NCBI RefSeq assembly: GCF_900142695.1 | Contig: NZ_FRBU01000003.1 | Span: 79,968 to 143,967, forward strand | Direction of reading: 5' to 3' | Origin: Flavobacterium xanthum | Lineage (GTDB): Bacteria; Bacteroidota; Bacteroidia; Flavobacteriales; Flavobacteriaceae | DNA: 64,000 nucleotides | In this document: piece by piece, positions 1 to 9,702 of the stretch | Layout: every line of letters starts with the position of its first letter | Numbering within the stretch: the first letter of the stretch is position 1 | The notes under the pieces: model-generated | The model's database searches: none | Told to the model about the DNA's origin: nothing | What the model saw: only the letters and a program-made list of their open reading frames with translations | Made by a program: the position numbers and the translations under genes

Positions 1-433
1 TTCCCGGCAACTGAATATACAGCTCAATTAATGCCCAACGCGCTTCAAGGTGCTTAGGATTTAGGGTGATTGCTTTTTCGAAGGAGGTCTTCACTTCGTC
101 AATCATTCCAAGGGCTTTAAACTTGTTTGAATCTTTGGCTTTCATTCCTAAAGCGCCACCATATTTATAATAATAATTAGCTTCAGAAGGTTTGAGTTGC
201 TTGAGTTTTTTATAATAGCCAATCGCCTTATCCCACAATTTATCATGACCAGCAATATCTCCAAGATATTCAATGGTTTTTAAATCCGATGGATTAGACC
301 TCAAAACAGATTCAAAAGCCACCTCAGCTTGATCCATTTTATCTGCCTTATACAGTTTTTCTGCTTTTTCGAAATCTGATTGTCCCCACATCATAACCGG
401 TAGAAATACAAATAAATAAATAATATGTTTCAT
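1..433 (-). CDS. TPR-repeat protein with signal peptide (3' end beyond window)
   Basis: Only the N-terminal 144 residues lie in the window; the frame is open to base 1. It begins MKHIIYLFVFLPVMMWGQ, a typical signal peptide, followed by helical pairs of the tetratricopeptide type (for example around EKAEKLYKADKMDQAEVAFE, then NPSDLKTIEYLGD, then a third set ending near NPKHLEARWALIELY). Such proteins usually act as exported protein-binding scaffolds. It is divergent from the alpha-2-macroglobulin-like gene, 129 bases away, so the two may share a regulatory region. The partner and exact role are unknown. The start is the only Met before the signal peptide. Confidence 0.8.
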   Translation of the reverse strand, partial: MKHIIYLFVFLPVMMWGQSDFEKAEKLYKADKMDQAEVAFESVLRSNPSDLKTIEYLGDIAGHDKLWDKAIGYYKKLKQLKPSEANYYYKYGGALGMKAKDSNKFKALGMIDEVKTSFEKAITLNPKHLEARWALIELYIQLPG

Positions 434-437
434 TCTT

Positions 438-445
438 CAAAAATA
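438..445 (-). promoter_or_regulatory. Candidate -7 box for the TPR gene
   Basis: The minus strand reads TATTTTTG, matching the Bacteroidota -7 consensus TAnnTTTG exactly. Only four bases separate it from the ATG at 433, so transcription would begin at or beside the start codon (a leaderless message). No good TTG lies 19 bases upstream, so this is tentative. Confidence 0.35.
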
Positions 446-562
446 GGGAAATATGATAAGTTAGATTTGATTTTAAGTAAATATTAGTAATTTAGTAAGA
501 AATATTTCTAATATTAATTCTCCATAATTGAAAAATATTTACAACTTATTTTAAATCAACTT

Positions 563-3500
563 ATGAAAAAAATTTTCTTACTCCTTATTTTAGTATCTAC
601 TTCAATTTTTGGACAAAACTATGACAAAAACTGGCTTAAAGTAATTGAATTTGAAAACGAAGGGAAAATAAAATCAGCCAATGAAATAGTTTCTAAAATC
701 CGTCAAAAAGCTGCTCGAGATAAAGATGAAGTTCAAATCATAAAATGTTTTTTCTATGAATCCAAATATTTACAAGTTTTGGATGAAGATGCTCAAACCA
801 AAATTATCAACAATTTAAAAACTGAAATCAACAAAGTCTCCATTCCATCTAAAGCAATTTTGAATTTGGTTTATGCGAAATGTTTAATTGATTATCGAAA
901 TCAAAACTCATATTTATTGTACAACAGAACCAATACGGTGAGTTTTGACGATCAATTTTTAACTTGGACTCCAAAAGACTTTTCGGAACAAATAGATGGT
1001 GCTTTAGAAAAAACACTTCTTAATGAAACAATATTAAAACAAACTTCCTTGAGCACGTATCTTCAAATATTTGATTATAGTGACGAAGAAAAAACTAAAA
1101 AAGACAATCTATTTAACTATTTAGTAAAAGAAAACATTGCGCTATATACGCCACAGATTAGGCAATGGGAAATTCAAAAAAAAGAATTCTTGCCTTATGA
1201 AAAAGGATTTTTAGAGAATTCAGCATCTTTTGCACAACTCAATTTTGATTTTGTAAAAAATGAAAAACTAAAAAAAGTGCTTGAATTGTACCAAAAACAG
1301 GAGAAAAACGCTCCTACTTTAGAAAACCAATTCGACCGAATTCAATTTTGCAACAACGTTTTGTTAGATTCAAACGAAGGATTTATGAAATCCTTACGAT
1401 CCATGCAAAAAGAATCCAAGGACACCATTTTGATTCAAAAAATACAATTAGAAAAGGCAATTATTCTCAACAATCTGGCTTCAAAAGAAGCACATCCTGA
1501 TTATAACATTCAAGCCATCGCAACACTTGACAGCATTTTAAAAATTAATAATCGTTCAAATGCTCACAAAATAGCTTTACAAAAAATACAAAATATTCAA
1601 GCTAAATCCTTGAACATTCAGCTTCAAAAATTCAGCTATACTGATGAAAATACCAGAGCATTTATTCGGTATAAAAATTTAAATCGCCTGTCAGTTTCTT
1701 TCTTTAAAATTGATCAAAACATGACAAAAAATTTCCGAAATTCTCCTCACAACAAAGACAGTTTAGTAGCTGCAATCATCAAAAACAAAAAAGCAATTGC
1801 CAGTAAAAACTATGTACTTGAAGAAAAAAATAATTATTTTGAATACAGCACGGAAGTCCTTTTACCGCCATTAAAAACAGGCAGTTATTTGGTGTATTTT
1901 GAAAGCAATTCAGATATCAAGAATACAAAAGCATTTGCTTACGAAACTATTACAGTTTCTAATATCACCGTACTAACTTCGGAAAACGATAAGAAAGAAA
2001 ACTATCAAGTTTTAGACAGAAAAACGGGAAAACCTTTAGAAAATGTTTCTATTACACTACTAAATCAAACACTTATAACTGACAAAAGTGGTAATGCAAC
2101 GTTTACCAAAGAAAATAACAACCGCAATTACAGTCTTATTGAATTTACAACTGAAAACGATTCACTGTTACTGAACAGTCGCTACTCCTATTATAATAAT
2201 GACTACGATTACGAGACTTTAGAAAACCAAAAAGCAAAAGGTAAAGTCGAATTCTATTTGGACCGCGCTATTTACCGTCCGGGACAAACGGTTTATTACA
2301 AAGGAATTGCTTTTAGAAAAGACCAAGACAAAACGAGCGTGGTTGCAAAAACAGCATTCAAAATTACAATTCAAGACCCTAACGGTACTGCCTTCAAAGA
2401 ATTTGAAGCCGTTACAAATGAATACGGCTCTTTTTCTGGAGAATTTTTATTACCAAAAAGTGGAATGACAGGAAATTTCAGAATCATTGCTGATGAACCT
2501 GATGATTATGAAAAAGATGTTTTTTACGATAAAATAAAAGACGAGCACCCGTTTTGGGACAATGTAAATTATGAGAATTCTCAAATATCATTTCAAGTGG
2601 AAGAATACAAACGTCCTAAATTTGAAGTTACTTTTGAGGCAGTAAAAAAAACATATAAAGTCAATCAAAAAGTAAGTGTAACTGGAATTGCCAAAGCTTT
2701 TTCGGGAAGCAACATCTCCGATGCAAAAGTAAGTTATAAGATTACACTAATCCCTTACACCTTAAGCAACGGTTACTATTACCAACAAAACGGCAAATCA
2801 GAAAATCTTTTAGTTGGTGAGACTACAACAGATGCTTCGGGGAAATTCGATATAAATTTTATCGCTAAACCATTTGAAAACAGCTCTAAAGAACAGTTAC
2901 CCATTTTTGAATATTCTATCTCAGCATCCGTGACTGATAGTAATGGGGAGACCCAACAAGCTCAAACAAATGTTAGGGTTGGCTATCATTCTTTGACACT
3001 TACTGCAACTATACCAAATCGAATTGAAACCAAAAATGAAAATGAAATTGAACTAAAAAGCACCAATCTCAATGGAGAATTTTTAGCTGTAAAAGGCGAG
3101 ATTAACCTTTATTATGTGAGTCCTTTTTTGGATAAATTTAAATCCCGAGTTTTTCCACAACCAGAAATCGAATCGATTTCAAAAGAAGAGTTTGAGCGAT
3201 TATTTCCATACGAACAAAATGAAAAAGCAACTGTTGAAAAACCAAGTCCAACTTTAGTCTTTTCTAAAAAAATTGACACAGAAAAAGACAAGAAATTAGT
3301 TTTAGATTTTATTTCCAATTACAAATCCGGGAATTATAAAGTGGTGTTTTCCGCTAAAGATGCTTTTGAAAATCCAATAGAAACCAGTACTAATTTCCAA
3401 TTGCTACAAAGCAAAGACAAAATTGATTCGAGTAAATTATTTGTTGCGAAACAAATCAATATTGATGCTAAAAAAGATGGTTTTGTTTTAGTCAAATTAA

Positions 3501-6500
3501 CGTCGGTTATTCCTGAACTTTACATCAACACAACTGGCAATTATCAAAGTTTCCTTTATTTTGAGAATACTTTTCAATTGCAAAACAATCAAATCATTGT
3601 CAAAATTCCTTTGAAAAAAGAATTTGAAAAAAGTATGAAAATTGCTTTTGAAAGTGTTTTTGAAAATCAAACTTTTTACGACCAAATAGACGTAATTCTT
3701 AGAGAGGAGGAATCCAAATTGCAATTCACAGTTGAAAGTTTAAGAAACAAATTACAACCCGGAACCAATGAAAATTGGTCGTTTCAAATAAAATCAATTA
3801 ATACTGCAAAAGAAGCTGAAGTCTTAGCCTCAATGTATGACAGTTCTTTAGATCAGTTTGCTAAAAGAGACTGGAATCCCCTGAAATTCAATAATTATAA
3901 TTACAACTCTGCTAATTTTAAAACTAGTATCGGATTCGATAAAACCTCAATTTACATTCGGAATCTAAATCCTATTCCAAATCGCATGGAACTTATTGAT
4001 GAAACTACAAAACTAATATGGTTTGGCTTTAACATCAACGATTCTTTCACTGAACAGCAACAAAAAGCGTATCGAAAAGAACTAAATAGTAAAAGCAGAA
4101 AACCGCTTACTGCCAAAATGATTTCTGGAATTGTTACTGATGGTCAGTTACCATTGCCTGGTGTGAATATCATTATTGATGGACTTCAACGAAGCACGCA
4201 AACTGACTTTGATGGTTATTACCAAATAGAGGCTGCAATAGGAGAAGAGTTGACTATTAACTATATTGGTTTTGAACAAAAAATAATCAAAATTGATTCA
4301 AACGTTGTCGATATTGTCTTAACCGAGTCACAAAACAGCCTTCAAGAGGTTGTCGTTATGGCGTATGAAAGTGTTAAGAAGAAATCTCTAGCTAGCAATA
4401 CGGGTGTTGCTGCAGTCGTTGAAGAAGCTGACAATCAAATTTATAATTCTGCTGGAATAGCTATAAAATTAGAAGGAAAAGCTAGTGGAATAACAATTAG
4501 AGGAAACTTAAGTATTTCAGGCAACTACAAAAATGCCTTGTATATCGTTGATGGCGAAGTAATAACAGAAGAACAATTCAGATTAATTTCTCCGACCGAT
4601 ATTATTGCTATTGATGTTCTAAAAGAAGAGAAAGCCATCGCATTATATGGAAGTAAAGCAGCTAACGGAGCAATTATCATCACAACCAAAAAAGCTTTGG
4701 AAGCCTTAACTCAAGTAAAAGCCAGAAAAAATCTCTCAGAAACTGCTTTCTTTTATCCGAATCTAAAAACAGATACAACAGGAAAAGTAAGTTTCAATTT
4801 CACTTCGCCTGAAGCTTTAACCGCTTGGAAACTTCGGCTATTAGCGCACAATAAAGAGGCAACAAGCGGCTATTTAGAAAAAAGTGTCATTACTCAAAAA
4901 GAGTTAATGGTTACCCCAAATTTTCCACGTTTTTTCAGGGAAAAAGACAGTATTTTAATCACTGCAAAAGTGGCGAATATTACCAATGAGGCCAAAACTG
5001 GAATTGCTATTTTACAACTTTTTGATGCAACAACAATGCAACCAATAGATGCTAAAATGGAAAATGCGAATTCAGTAAAAAACTTTAAAATCGCTCCTTT
5101 TGGAAATACAACCGTGAGTTGGAAAATTTATGTTCCAGAAGGTCTGCAAGGCGTTCAGTATAAAGTTTTAGCTAAGGCAGGTAACTTTTCGGATGGGGAA
5201 GAAAACCTACTTCCTGTTTTAACAAATTCTATGTTGGTTACCGAGAGCATTCCGATTTGGGTTCGAAAAAATTCAAAGAAAGAATATACCTTCGAAAACC
5301 TAAAAAACAACAATTCGACCAGTCTACAAAACCATCAATTTACGTTAGAATACACCTCAAATCCATCTTGGTTAGCCATTCAGTCTTTGCCCTATTTGAT
5401 GGAATACGAACACGAAAGCGCGGAACATACCTTTGCCAGATTTTATGCGAATGCTTTAGCGTCTGAAATTATTTCTAGCAATCCAAAAATTGCTAATCTA
5501 TTCGAAACTTGGAGAAAAAATGAAAAGTTGAATTCGAAACTAGAAGAAAACGAAGAACTAAAATCGATTATTCTTGCAGAAACACCGTGGTTGAATGATG
5601 CTCAAACCGAAGAAGAGAAAAAGAAAAATCTTGCTTTACTTTTTGATTTAGAAAAAATGAAAAACGCACAAGAAGTAACTTTTGATAAGCTGAAACAAAA
5701 GCAAACAACGTCCGGAGGTTTCGCATGGTTTGAAGGAAGTACTGAAAACGAATACATAACCCGACATATTTTGGCCGGTTTAGGACATCTTTCAAAATTA
5801 AGTAATAATGAAAACATCACTTCCAAAATCAAGCAAATTACAGCAATCGGAATTCCATTTTTAGATAAAAAGTTTTTAGAAAATCATAAAACCAGAACAG
5901 AAAAATTAAAAACAAAAGAAAAATTGATTTGGTTCAATCCGTATTCTGATTTACATTATTTATACACCCGAAGCTATTATCTGAAAACGTATCCGCTTTC
6001 GGATACGTTACAAAAAGCCTCTAAATTGTACCTTGAAATTGCGAAAAAAGAGTGGTTAACCTATTCCTTATACGAAAAAGGATTAGCGGCATTGACTCTA
6101 GAGCGCTTTGGCGAAAAAGAAGCTGCCAAAATAATTCTGGCAAGCTTGAAAGAAACCGCTTCGAATAATGAAGATTGGGGAATGTATTGGATAGCTAATA
6201 AATCTGGCTATTTCTGGTACCAAGCCCCTATTGAAACGCAAGCACTATTGATTGAGGCTTTCGCAGAAATTAGCAACGACACTAAATCTGTAGATGCTAT
6301 GAAGGTTTGGTTATTAAAAAACAAACAAAGCAAAAACTGGCCCACCACAAAATCCACCACCGAAGCAATTTATGCTTTATTGATGCAAGGAACCGATTGG
6401 TTGAGCGTCAAAGACAACACAATTTTCAAAATTGGAACCGAAAAAATATTAACCAAAAAATTAGTTGAAAACGAAAAAGAAGCCGAAACAGGTTATGTAA

Positions 6501-7063
6501 AACTAAACTGGAACGCAGAAGAAATCAAAAAAGACATGGCAACTATTTCCATCGAAAACAAATCTAAAGTTCCAGGTTTTGGAGGTATTTATTGGCAATA
6601 TTTTGAAGAATTAGATAAAATAAAAACCAATTCTGGAACTGCATTATCAGTTTCCAAAGAATTATATGTAAAGAAAGATACTGACAAAGGCGAAATATTG
6701 GAACGAATCAATTCAAATAATCTATTGAAAATCGGTGATTTAGTCACCGTTAGATTAGTAATTTCTGCAAAGGAAGACATGGAATTTGTACATTTAAAAG
6801 ACATGCGTGCTTCTTGTTTTGAACCCATAGATGTACTTTCTGCATACCAATACAAAGGTGGGTTGAGTTTTTATCAAAGTACTAAAGATGCTGCAACACA
6901 TTTCTTTTTTGACCAAATAAACAAAGGGACCTACGTATTAGAATATGACATTCGAGTGAACAACAAAGGTGATTTCTCTAATGGTATTTCAACCATTCAA
7001 AGTATGTACGCTCCTGAATATTCCAGTCATACTAAAGGAATTCGGGTACAAGTCAAGGAATAA
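563..7063 (+). CDS. Alpha-2-macroglobulin-like protein with inserted SusC-type carboxypeptidase-regulatory and plug domains
   Basis: 2166 residues, starting with signal peptide MKKIFLLLILVSTSIFGQ, so exported to the periplasm or outer envelope. Macroglobulin MG2/MG3-type beta domains start near residue 560 (FYLDRAIYRPGQTVYYKG). The alpha-2-macroglobulin domain follows near 1390-1420 (FYPNLKTDTTGKVSFNFTSP), then the helical thioester-domain region from about 1600. Bacterial alpha-2-macroglobulins are thought to trap foreign proteases. Two oddities stand out. Residues about 1186-1260 are a carboxypeptidase-regulatory-like domain (SGIVTDGQLPLPGVNI...TDFDGYY), followed to about 1375 by a TonB-receptor plug-like segment (ALYIVDGEVI...AIALYGSKAANGAIIITTKK), both normally found at the start of SusC proteins. 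And the thioester motif CxEQ reads S1619-A-E-H1622, so no thioester can form. The frame is continuous. Function of the chimera is not known. Confidence 0.88.
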   Translation: MKKIFLLLILVSTSIFGQNYDKNWLKVIEFENEGKIKSANEIVSKIRQKAARDKDEVQIIKCFFYESKYLQVLDEDAQTKIINNLKTEINKVSIPSKAILNLVYAKCLIDYRNQNSYLLYNRTNTVSFDDQFLTWTPKDFSEQIDGALEKTLLNETILKQTSLSTYLQIFDYSDEEKTKKDNLFNYLVKENIALYTPQIRQWEIQKKEFLPYEKGFLENSASFAQLNFDFVKNEKLKKVLELYQKQEKNAPTLENQFDRIQFCNNVLLDSNEGFMKSLRSMQKESKDTILIQKIQLEKAIILNNLASKEAHPDYNIQAIATLDSILKINNRSNAHKIALQKIQNIQAKSLNIQLQKFSYTDENTRAFIRYKNLNRLSVSFFKIDQNMTKNFRNSPHNKDSLVAAIIKNKKAIASKNYVLEEKNNYFEYSTEVLLPPLKTGSYLVYFESNSDIKNTKAFAYETITVSNITVLTSENDKKENYQVLDRKTGKPLENVSITLLNQTLITDKSGNATFTKENNNRNYSLIEFTTENDSLLLNSRYSYYNNDYDYETLENQKAKGKVEFYLDRAIYRPGQTVYYKGIAFRKDQDKTSVVAKTAFKITIQDPNGTAFKEFEAVTNEYGSFSGEFLLPKSGMTGNFRIIADEPDDYEKDVFYDKIKDEHPFWDNVNYENSQISFQVEEYKRPKFEVTFEAVKKTYKVNQKVSVTGIAKAFSGSNISDAKVSYKITLIPYTLSNGYYYQQNGKSENLLVGETTTDASGKFDINFIAKPFENSSKEQLPIFEYSISASVTDSNGETQQAQTNVRVGYHSLTLTATIPNRIETKNENEIELKSTNLNGEFLAVKGEINLYYVSPFLDKFKSRVFPQPEIESISKEEFERLFPYEQNEKATVEKPSPTLVFSKKIDTEKDKKLVLDFISNYKSGNYKVVFSAKDAFENPIETSTNFQLLQSKDKIDSSKLFVAKQINIDAKKDGFVLVKLTSVIPELYINTTGNYQSFLYFENTFQLQNNQIIVKIPLKKEFEKSMKIAFESVFENQTFYDQIDVILREEESKLQFTVESLRNKLQPGTNENWSFQIKSINTAKEAEVLASMYDSSLDQFAKRDWNPLKFNNYNYNSANFKTSIGFDKTSIYIRNLNPIPNRMELIDETTKLIWFGFNINDSFTEQQQKAYRKELNSKSRKPLTAKMISGIVTDGQLPLPGVNIIIDGLQRSTQTDFDGYYQIEAAIGEELTINYIGFEQKIIKIDSNVVDIVLTESQNSLQEVVVMAYESVKKKSLASNTGVAAVVEEADNQIYNSAGIAIKLEGKASGITIRGNLSISGNYKNALYIVDGEVITEEQFRLISPTDIIAIDVLKEEKAIALYGSKAANGAIIITTKKALEALTQVKARKNLSETAFFYPNLKTDTTGKVSFNFTSPEALTAWKLRLLAHNKEATSGYLEKSVITQKELMVTPNFPRFFREKDSILITAKVANITNEAKTGIAILQLFDATTMQPIDAKMENANSVKNFKIAPFGNTTVSWKIYVPEGLQGVQYKVLAKAGNFSDGEENLLPVLTNSMLVTESIPIWVRKNSKKEYTFENLKNNNSTSLQNHQFTLEYTSNPSWLAIQSLPYLMEYEHESAEHTFARFYANALASEIISSNPKIANLFETWRKNEKLNSKLEENEELKSIILAETPWLNDAQTEEEKKKNLALLFDLEKMKNAQEVTFDKLKQKQTTSGGFAWFEGSTENEYITRHILAGLGHLSKLSNNENITSKIKQITAIGIPFLDKKFLENHKTRTEKLKTKEKLIWFNPYSDLHYLYTRSYYLKTYPLSDTLQKASKLYLEIAKKEWLTYSLYEKGLAALTLERFGEKEAAKIILASLKETASNNEDWGMYWIANKSGYFWYQAPIETQALLIEAFAEISNDTKSVDAMKVWLLKNKQSKNWPTTKSTTEAIYALLMQGTDWLSVKDNTIFKIGTEKILTKKLVENEKEAETGYVKLNWNAEEIKKDMATISIENKSKVPGFGGIYWQYFEELDKIKTNSGTALSVSKELYVKKDTDKGEILERINSNNLLKIGDLVTVRLVISAKEDMEFVHLKDMRASCFEPIDVLSAYQYKGGLSFYQSTKDAATHFFFDQINKGTYVLEYDIRVNNKGDFSNGISTIQSMYAPEYSSHTKGIRVQVKE

Positions 7064-7082
7064 AATCACTACAATAGCAAAA

Positions 7083-7113
7083 AAATCCGCTTCAAGTTAT
7101 TTGAAGCGGATTT
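7083..7113. terminator. Bidirectional terminator between the macroglobulin gene and obgE
   Basis: Perfect 13-bp stem (AAATCCGCTTCAA at 7083-7095, TTGAAGCGGATTT at 7101-7113) with a five-base loop, between convergent genes, with A-rich and T-rich flanks on both sides. Confidence 0.85.
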
Positions 7114-7135
7114 ACTATTTTAAAGAAAACTTAAA

Positions 7136-8137
7136 TTAGTCATTCAACATTTTCCACAACTTGTCTTTCAACTCTGTCAATCCTTGTTGAGCCACAGAAG
7201 AAATAAACATATATGGCACATCCTTAAAAGCGACATCTAGTTCTGTTTTCAATTCTGCTTTTAATTCGTCATCCAGCATATCACATTTTGAAATTACAAG
7301 CAAACGCTCTTTGTCTAGCATTTCTGGATTGTATTTGGTCAACTCATTCACTAGAATATCATATTCCCCTTTAATATCTGGTGTATCAACCGGGACTAAA
7401 AACAGCAATGTTGAATTACGCTCGATATGTCTTAAAAAATAATGTCCAAGCCCTTTTCCTTCTGCCGCTCCTTCAATAATTCCCGGAATATCGGCAATTA
7501 CAAACGATTGAAAATCTCTGTATGCTACAATTCCAAGATTTGGTTTTAAAGTAGTAAACGGATAATCTGCAATTTTAGGCTTAGCTGAAGTCAACACTGA
7601 CAACAAAGTTGATTTTCCTGCATTAGGAAAACCTACCAAACCTACATCGGCTAGTACTTTCAACTCTAGAATCACGTCCATCTCTGCTCCTGGTAATCCA
7701 GGTTGAGAATACCGCGGTGTTTGATTTGTTGAACTTCTAAAATGCCAGTTCCCTAAACCACCTTTACCTCCTCTTGAAAGTACTTGTTTCTCACCATCTT
7801 CAGTAATTTCAAATAATATTTCTCCAGTTTCTTTGTCTTTTACCACAGTTCCCAAAGGGACTTCGATAAATTTATCATCACCGTCGGCACCTGTACTTCT
7901 ATCACCACTACCATCTCCACCATTACCCGCTTTGATGTGTCTTGCAAATTTTAAGTGAAATAAAGTCCAAAGACCTTTGTTTCCAACCAAATATACATGG
8001 CCACCACGACCACCGTCGCCACCATCTGGACCCCCTTTTTCAATAAATTTTTCTCTGTGTAAGTGCGTAGATCCTTTTCCTCCCTTTCCGGAAGAAACAT
8101 ATATTTTAACGTAATCTACAAAATTCCCTTCTGTCAT
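7136..8137 (-). CDS. obgE: Obg/CgtA family GTPase
   Basis: 333 residues, standard length. The N-terminal glycine-rich Obg fold (about 1-160) is seen in runs such as GKGGKGS and [12 protein letters not shown]. The G domain has P-loop GFPNAGKS (169-176), switch I DYPFTT (191-196), G3 DIPG (216-219) and G4 SKCD, where Ser replaces the usual Asn of NKxD. Obg GTPases bind the 50S ribosomal subunit and affect late ribosome assembly and the stringent response; this is family knowledge. The C-terminal OCT domain of some homologues is absent. It is followed by a strong terminator and lies 72 bases downstream of the CNNM gene, so it may be last in the adk-CNNM-obg run. Confidence 0.96.
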   Translation of the reverse strand: MTEGNFVDYVKIYVSSGKGGKGSTHLHREKFIEKGGPDGGDGGRGGHVYLVGNKGLWTLFHLKFARHIKAGNGGDGSGDRSTGADGDDKFIEVPLGTVVKDKETGEILFEITEDGEKQVLSRGGKGGLGNWHFRSSTNQTPRYSQPGLPGAEMDVILELKVLADVGLVGFPNAGKSTLLSVLTSAKPKIADYPFTTLKPNLGIVAYRDFQSFVIADIPGIIEGAAEGKGLGHYFLRHIERNSTLLFLVPVDTPDIKGEYDILVNELTKYNPEMLDKERLLVISKCDMLDDELKAELKTELDVAFKDVPYMFISSVAQQGLTELKDKLWKMLND

Positions 8138-8209
8138 TTTTTCTACTATTCAATTTTCAACTACACCATTGAAATTCCATTTTGAAATTCCCCATGATGT
8201 TCACTATTT

Positions 8210-9484
8210 TTATACTTGTAATGCCTTTACCATTACTTTATCTATTTTCACACCATCCATATCAATGACTTCTAACTCAAATTTTTGCCAAATCAATTTT
8301 TCCCCTTGTTTGGGTATGTGAGAGAGCTCTGTCATTATTAATCCGCTTACCGTTGTGACTTCATAATCATTGATTAATTCATCTAACTCAAAGTAAGTCA
8401 AGAAATCGTGTAATGAATAATGCCCGTCTACTAACCACGTTCCGTCTTCTCTTTCTACTAACTGAAAATCATCTTTATAAAAATCTGATGCATCACCTAC
8501 CAACGCTTCTAGTATATCATTCAAAGTAATTACTCCTTGAAAAACGCCATATTCATCAGATACAAATGCGTAATGAATGCCCGATTTTTTAAATATTTCT
8601 AAAGCGATATATGCAGTCGTTTGCTCCATCATAAATGGAGCTTCGGTCATGATGTCAACCAAATTGAAATTTTCATTTTCAAAATGAGCAAAAATATTTT
8701 TCAGATTTACAACGCCAACAATATCATCATAATTTTCTCCATAAACTGGATAAATTGAATGCAGCTCCTTCAACATAAACTCCCTAACTTGTTCTTTATT
8801 AGAGTGCAAAGGCAAAAACATAACTGATTTTCTATGAGTCATCAAAGAGTTTATTTTGCGGTCTCCAATATGAAATACACGCTCCACAATATCTTGTTCT
8901 ATTTCCTGCACTTCGCCACCTTCAGTTCCTTCTTTGATAATCGCTTTTATTTCTTCCTCGGTCACTCGACCATCTGCTGTGGGCTTTATTTGTAAAATGT
9001 TAAGTAAAAACTCGGTAGAATGTGTTAATAACCAAATAAAAGGTGCCGTAACGATTGAGACTATTTTCATAGGCAATGCTACTGCTTTTGCTATCGCTTC
9101 TGGATGATTTAAACCAATTCTCTTTGGCAATAATTCCCCTAGAACTAAAGAGAAAAAGGTCAAAATAACAACAACTAAACCTACCGCAACAGGGTGTGCA
9201 TACGGTGTTAATAGTTCAATGCCTTTGATGAATACCTCAACATCTTTCGTGATTTTATCGCCACTGTAAATACCAGTAAGGATCCCTATCAAAGTGATTC
9301 CTATTTGTACCGTAGACAAAAATTTATTGGGTGAATTTGCTAAATCCAAAGCGATTTTAGCACTTTTATTCCCCTTTTTTGCTGCCGTTTCAAGCCTATT
9401 TTTTCGTGCTGAAATCAATGCGATTTCTGACATGGAGAAAACCCCATTTAGTAATATTAGAAAAAATATTATAAGTATTTCCAA
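8210..9484 (-). CDS. CNNM/CBS-domain membrane protein (hemolysin C-like, CorC family)
   Basis: Begins with three or four membrane segments of the CNNM (DUF21) type (LIIFFLILLNGVFSMSEIAL, then VAVGLVVVILTFFSLVLGELLPKR). Next come a CBS-domain pair (about DRKINSLMTHRKSVMFLPL to GVFQGVITLNDILEALVGD) and a C-terminal CorC/HlyC domain (EDGTWLVDGHYSLHDF). The family is linked to divalent-cation (Mg/Co) export or homeostasis. The open frame reaches 9550 through another TTG; I chose the TTG at 9484 because it places the hydrophobic segment directly at the N-terminus, as in homologues, and the extra 22 residues are polar. The next ATG would delete the first membrane helix. GldE has the same architecture, but gldD is not adjacent, so I do not use that name. 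Confidence 0.88.
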   Translation of the reverse strand: MEILIIFFLILLNGVFSMSEIALISARKNRLETAAKKGNKSAKIALDLANSPNKFLSTVQIGITLIGILTGIYSGDKITKDVEVFIKGIELLTPYAHPVAVGLVVVILTFFSLVLGELLPKRIGLNHPEAIAKAVALPMKIVSIVTAPFIWLLTHSTEFLLNILQIKPTADGRVTEEEIKAIIKEGTEGGEVQEIEQDIVERVFHIGDRKINSLMTHRKSVMFLPLHSNKEQVREFMLKELHSIYPVYGENYDDIVGVVNLKNIFAHFENENFNLVDIMTEAPFMMEQTTAYIALEIFKKSGIHYAFVSDEYGVFQGVITLNDILEALVGDASDFYKDDFQLVEREDGTWLVDGHYSLHDFLTYFELDELINDYEVTTVSGLIMTELSHIPKQGEKLIWQKFELEVIDMDGVKIDKVMVKALQV

Positions 9485-9555
9485 TGTATTAGTGGATTCG
9501 TTTTTAAATAAAAATCTAATTTCTGAATTTTTCGTTCTTGAAATTGTCAATCCGG

Positions 9556-9702
9556 TTTTTAGCCCAGATCAAAGTGAAAAGCCCGGAGATAAAAAAACTA
9601 TTTTTTCTTGTCAAAAAAGAGCGACCAAAGGAAGCTCCTTTTAGGACTTAGAAAAATGTTTTTTTATCGAGGACTTGTAACATAGAGCTGGAATAGCTCC
9701 TA
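9556..9702 (-). repeat. Dispersed structured intergenic repeat, copy A
   Basis: Read on the minus strand this starts TAGGAGCTATTCCAGCTCTA, has a central inverted-repeat region around GGTCGC, and ends TCCGGGCTTTTCACTTTGAT followed by CTGGGCTAAAAA. It aligns along its length with the copy at 26137-26285 and shares the GGGCTATTC...end modules with copies at 56561 and 58868. The first three bases (TAG) are the adk stop codon. Transcripts from adk would run through it into the CNNM gene. Confidence 0.7.

Noticed and set aside
4121..4690. Plug insert in the macroglobulin as an assembly chimera or frameshift
   Set aside because: The frame and codon use run on without a break on both sides, so it reads as a real fusion.
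8210..9484. Naming the CNNM/CBS protein GldE
   Set aside because: GldE has the same architecture but its usual neighbour gldD is absent, and this context (adk, obgE) is different.
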